From Cloacimonetes bacterium UBA5456 (lineage in GTDB: Bacteria; Cloacimonadota; Cloacimonadia; Cloacimonadales; Cloacimonadaceae): 9,936 bases of DNA. Location of the stretch: NCBI GenBank assembly GCA_002427325.1, contig DIQS01000053.1, positions 8,428-18,363 of the forward strand. Direction: 5' to 3'. Within the stretch, counting starts at the first letter, position 1. Every line of letters begins with the position of its first letter. A program made the position numbers and the translations under genes. Below the pieces are notes generated by a model. The model was not told the DNA's origin, made no database searches, and saw nothing but the letters and a program-made list of their open reading frames with translations. Below are positions 7,718-9,936 of this stretch, piece after piece.

Positions 7718-9109
7718 TTACTCCGAAACTAATTTATAACCAATGGATTTTGTAAGTTCTCTTTCTGCGGCGATAACTTCATATATCGCGGCGATATATT
7801 GCATTTTGATGGACGAAAGCATGGTCTGGGCGTCAAAAACTTCCAGCTGAATTCCCATCTGATTTTCAAAGCGTACCTGAGCAAGCTCCAAATTGCGCTG
7901 TGCCATCCGGATATTTTGCTCTTGGACTTCATAGTTTTGAACAGCATGTGTCAATTTATGATGATTTTGTTTGATCTGCAAACGAATGAGATCGCGAGTA
8001 TTTTCTTCTTGTAATTTGGCCAAACTGAGATCGTGGCGCGCATAGCTGATCTTATTGCTATTGGAAAGCCCGGTAAAGATGGGAATGCTAAAGCCTATTC
8101 CAATACTATATTGAGTGCCAAAATCGTCCTTTTTGATAGCATAGCCATCTGCTGCGCTATACAAAGATGCACTGGCATTCATCGCAACATTTGGCATGAA
8201 ATTACTACGTTCTGCGTTGAAGGTAAGCTGTTTGATCTCTGTAGCAATATTCAAAAGTTCCAATTCAGTTCGCTCCTGCATGGCTATTTCTTGAGCCTCA
8301 TCTAGGCTGATATCTGGGATATTTGGCAAGATAAATTCACCCTCTGGGATGAAGTTTTTGTCTTCTGCGCCGATCTGTTTCCGAAAAGCCTCTAGTGCAA
8401 GTTCATAATCATTTTGCGCTTTGAGCAAGCCAGGCTCCATCTTTGCTACTTCTAGTTGAGCTCTGAGCAGATCAAATTCCGATACCTGCCCTTCGCTTTC
8501 AAATATCTGAACCCTATTTAAGTGTGCCCTGGCAGTAGCAAGGGCCTCTTCTTGGATTTCTACTACTTTCTTTGCCAAAAGTGTGGCATAAAATAACTGT
8601 GTGGTCTGCAAGATGACGTCTTGTTCTTTTACGCTATATTGCAATCTTTGTATGCTGCGATATCTATCCACACCCTTGATTCCATTAATGAGCTTGCCTC
8701 CCAAAAAGAGCACCTGATCCATCTTGAGCTGCATAGCCAATGAACCTTCCTCTTTTGGTGATGAAGGCACCATGCCCGCCGTGATTCCATCCAATACTCC
8801 GGCAATCATCCAATCCGATTGAGTGGCTTGATCGGGATCCAGCATCTGTGATACGCTGGGGATGCTCGCATTTTTTACCTTGTTTGGTAGATGAGTCTTG
8901 GACAGGCTATAGCCGCCCTGCAAACTGATCTGGGGCAATAAGGTGCCGCGAACATCGTAATAAGTGTTGTCAGCCTTGGATACTTCCATCTCTGCCATCA
9001 GCAAATCTTTGTTATTTTGCCGCGCGAGATCTATGCTTTCTTCAAGCGTGATCCCAAATAGAGAAAGCGAAAGCACAACGCTGAGGATAAGTGTTATCCA
9101 TTTTTTCAT
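7718..9109 (-). CDS. TolC-family outer-membrane efflux channel
   Basis: A 463-residue member of the outer-membrane efflux protein (OEP) family, which forms trimeric channel-tunnels from periplasm to outside. The signal peptide MKKWITLILSVVLSLSLFG is followed at once by the typical family start ITLEESIDLARQNNKDLL. The usual internal duplication is visible: LPQISLQGGYS (near 60-70) in the first half matches MPNVAMNASASL in the second, each after a helix and before beta-strands. Long Gln/Glu/Ala-rich helices form the coiled-coil barrel (for example LRAQLEVAKMEPGLLKAQNDYELALEAFRKQIG). The ATG at 9109 is chosen over an in-frame TTG two codons upstream because AGAGG lies 6 nt before the ATG, and the TTG overlaps the end of the TetR gene. 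Unlike the adaptor it has no lipobox Cys at the signal cleavage site. It is the outer part of the pump encoded by the next two genes. Confidence 0.94.
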   Translation of the reverse strand: MKKWITLILSVVLSLSLFGITLEESIDLARQNNKDLLMAEMEVSKADNTYYDVRGTLLPQISLQGGYSLSKTHLPNKVKNASIPSVSQMLDPDQATQSDWMIAGVLDGITAGMVPSSPKEEGSLAMQLKMDQVLFLGGKLINGIKGVDRYRSIQRLQYSVKEQDVILQTTQLFYATLLAKKVVEIQEEALATARAHLNRVQIFESEGQVSEFDLLRAQLEVAKMEPGLLKAQNDYELALEAFRKQIGAEDKNFIPEGEFILPNIPDISLDEAQEIAMQERTELELLNIATEIKQLTFNAERSNFMPNVAMNASASLYSAADGYAIKKDDFGTQYSIGIGFSIPIFTGLSNSNKISYARHDLSLAKLQEENTRDLIRLQIKQNHHKLTHAVQNYEVQEQNIRMAQRNLELAQVRFENQMGIQLEVFDAQTMLSSIKMQYIAAIYEVIAAERELTKSIGYKLVSE

Positions 9110-9111
9110 TA

Positions 9112-9711
9112 TCAACCTCTTTTAACTATTCCATACATAATTAGTTGCACTATTATCTCATGATCGCGCTCTATGCGCTTGAGTAGTGCATTAAAATCTG
9201 TAAACATCAGTGGAGCGTTTCCCACGAGAAACCAATCGTTGATCACCTCCAAAAGCCTATCGTGAGGAATATCTTTTGCTATCATATCCTCTGCTATGCC
9301 TTCGCTGATGATCTCTTGCAAAATCTCCAGCATGTGACCACGAATGTTTTTGTGAAAATCATCAAACTCATCGCCATAGTTAAAAGGCAGATTTTTTAAT
9401 CCATCCAGCCATATTTGCATGTCGTTACAAATATATTTGATGGGCGCCAAGATGAAAAATCTCAGCTTATTTTCAAATCCCTTCTGTTCTTTGAGCTGAC
9501 GACGTATCTCGGTGATAAATTGAGCTGCCTGAGTTGCTACGACATTGAGAAAAAGCTCCTGTTTGTTCTTATAATAATAGTAGATCGTCCCTTTTGCGAT
9601 GCGCGCCTCTTCGGCTACTTCATCCAAGGAAGTCTTGCTATAGCCATATTTAGAAAAAACCCTCGTGGCTATGTCGAGGATTATCTGTTTCTTGCTTTCA
9701 GCTTGGTTCAT
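9112..9711 (-). CDS. TetR/AcrR family transcriptional regulator of the efflux operon
   Basis: A 199-residue one-component regulator. The N-terminal TetR DNA-binding domain covers about residues 8-56. It shows the classic pattern IILDIATRVFSKYGYSKTSL, then DEVAEEARIAKGTIYYYYKNK (30-50), in which the recognition helix ends in GTIYYYYKNKQELF. The rest (about 60-199) is an all-helical ligand-binding and dimerisation domain of normal length without a recognisable subgroup signature. It is the first gene of the operon and ends 2 nt before the TolC-like gene, so it probably represses its own operon and is released when the domain binds a pump substrate. This is inferred from known local TetR repressors of RND pumps, but here the regulator is co-directional instead of divergent. 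Only a weak ribosome binding site (AGTTGAT) precedes the ATG. Confidence 0.92.
   Translation of the reverse strand: MNQAESKKQIILDIATRVFSKYGYSKTSLDEVAEEARIAKGTIYYYYKNKQELFLNVVATQAAQFITEIRRQLKEQKGFENKLRFFILAPIKYICNDMQIWLDGLKNLPFNYGDEFDDFHKNIRGHMLEILQEIISEGIAEDMIAKDIPHDRLLEVINDWFLVGNAPLMFTDFNALLKRIERDHEIIVQLIMYGIVKRG
9116..9120 (-). promoter_or_regulatory. Ribosome binding site fixing the TolC-like start
   Basis: Read on the - strand, AGAGG within the last codons of the TetR gene lies 6 nt (TTGATA) before the ATG at 9109. The upstream TTG at 9115 would directly abut this site and is an unlikely start. Confidence 0.6.
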
Positions 9712-9785
9712 ATCAACTTATTTTTTAAATATTTAACTCCTTATTATTATTCGGTGTCTCTGTCACGGGAAATTGTAAACATAAA

Positions 9786-9804
9786 AACTCATAGCCTATG
9801 CGTT
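9786..9804. promoter_or_regulatory. Candidate TetR operator (19-bp inverted repeat)
   Basis: The sequence AACTCATAGcCTATGCGTT is an inverted repeat with 8 of 9 pairs matching around a single central base, including a perfect CATAG-n-CTATG core. Its size and symmetry fit a dimeric TetR-family repressor. It lies 75 bp before the start codon of the TetR gene and directly downstream of a likely -35/-10 region, where binding would block initiation. Confidence 0.5.
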
Positions 9805-9805
9805 C

Positions 9806-9834
9806 CAAGATTATTGAGGTGCAAAACCTGTCAA
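9806..9834 (-). promoter_or_regulatory. Possible promoter of the efflux operon
   Basis: On the - strand a perfect TTGACA box occupies 9834-9829. Candidate -10 boxes 15-17 bp downstream (TAATCT, AATCTT or ATCTTG between 9813 and 9806) are poor matches. Transcription would begin near 9800, inside the candidate operator. The -35 is convincing; the -10 is weak. Confidence 0.35.
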
Positions 9835-9916
9835 CAACTTTTTGACTATTTGAGTATAATCGTCAGTTATTCCATGGGTTTCTCGGAGCTTTCCCACTGC
9901 TTCCTTAGAGGGTTCT

Positions 9917-9936
9917 GGTCATGATATGGTCATGAT
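9917..9936. repeat. Short direct repeat at the window edge
   Basis: GGTCATGAT occurs twice (9917-9925 and 9928-9936) with an 11-bp period, and each copy holds the palindrome TCATGA. The second copy ends at the last base of the window, so more copies may follow. This could be the start of a repeat, a binding site pair, or chance. Confidence 0.4.

Noticed and set aside
9107..9115. TTG start two codons upstream for the TolC-like protein
   Set aside because: It directly abuts AGAGG and overlaps the TetR stop; the ATG at 9109 has proper spacing and begins a clean signal peptide.
9754..9766. Imperfect palindrome GTGTCTCTGTCAC as the TetR operator
   Set aside because: Only 4 of 6 pairs match around the centre, weaker than the repeat at 9786-9804 and farther from the likely transcription start.
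9842..9870. Rightward promoter (TTGACT or TATAAT at 9855) for a divergent gene
   Set aside because: TTGACT and TATAAT are only 7 bp apart and no partner box at normal spacing is good; no + strand gene is visible before the window ends.
9415..9924. 169-codon + strand open frame extending from inside the TetR gene into its upstream region
   Set aside because: Mostly antisense to a firm TetR gene, with no recognisable domain and no ribosome binding site.

Overview
The window looks like chromosomal DNA from a Gram-negative, two-membrane bacterium. It encodes a TolC-type outer-membrane channel, a lipoprotein adaptor, an RND pump and a beta-barrel-like exported protein. The protein style (Asp-rich thrombospondin type-3 loops in an outer-membrane protein, a DUF3332-like lipoprotein, moderate GC) would fit an uncultured lineage such as Candidatus Cloacimonadota or a relative in the Fibrobacterota-Chlorobiota-Bacteroidota neighbourhood. 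This assignment is an impression from sequence style, not a proven placement. No rRNA, tRNA, CRISPR array, insertion sequence or phage gene was seen.

Left part (1-2826, + strand): the 3' two-thirds of a MATE-family multidrug/cation antiporter enters from the left edge. After a 162-bp gap with a possible promoter comes a secreted 535-residue protein, probably an outer-membrane beta-barrel. It carries two thrombospondin type-3 calcium-binding loops and a further Asp-rich loop near its C terminus. A strong stem-loop at 2793-2820 ends this gene and, read the other way, also ends the leftward operon.

Right part (2847-9711, - strand): one compact operon, read right to left, of a TetR-type regulator, a TolC-family channel, an RND periplasmic adaptor lipoprotein, an RND inner-membrane pump, a DUF3332-like lipoprotein and a small NFU-type Fe-S scaffold protein. 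Junctions range from a 4-nt ATGA overlap to a 13-nt gap, so co-transcription of all six is likely. The first four encode a complete tripartite efflux system with its own regulator. The last two are not normal efflux genes and are the most interesting part of the layout.

Region 9712-9936 is the upstream region of the operon. It holds a perfect TTGACA box and, just downstream, a 19-bp near-perfect inverted repeat that is a candidate operator for the TetR protein. The two points most worth a second look are that the RND pump lacks the usual proton-relay aspartates in TM4 (Thr-Asn replaces Asp-Asp) and that the DUF3332-like lipoprotein is translationally coupled to the pump.
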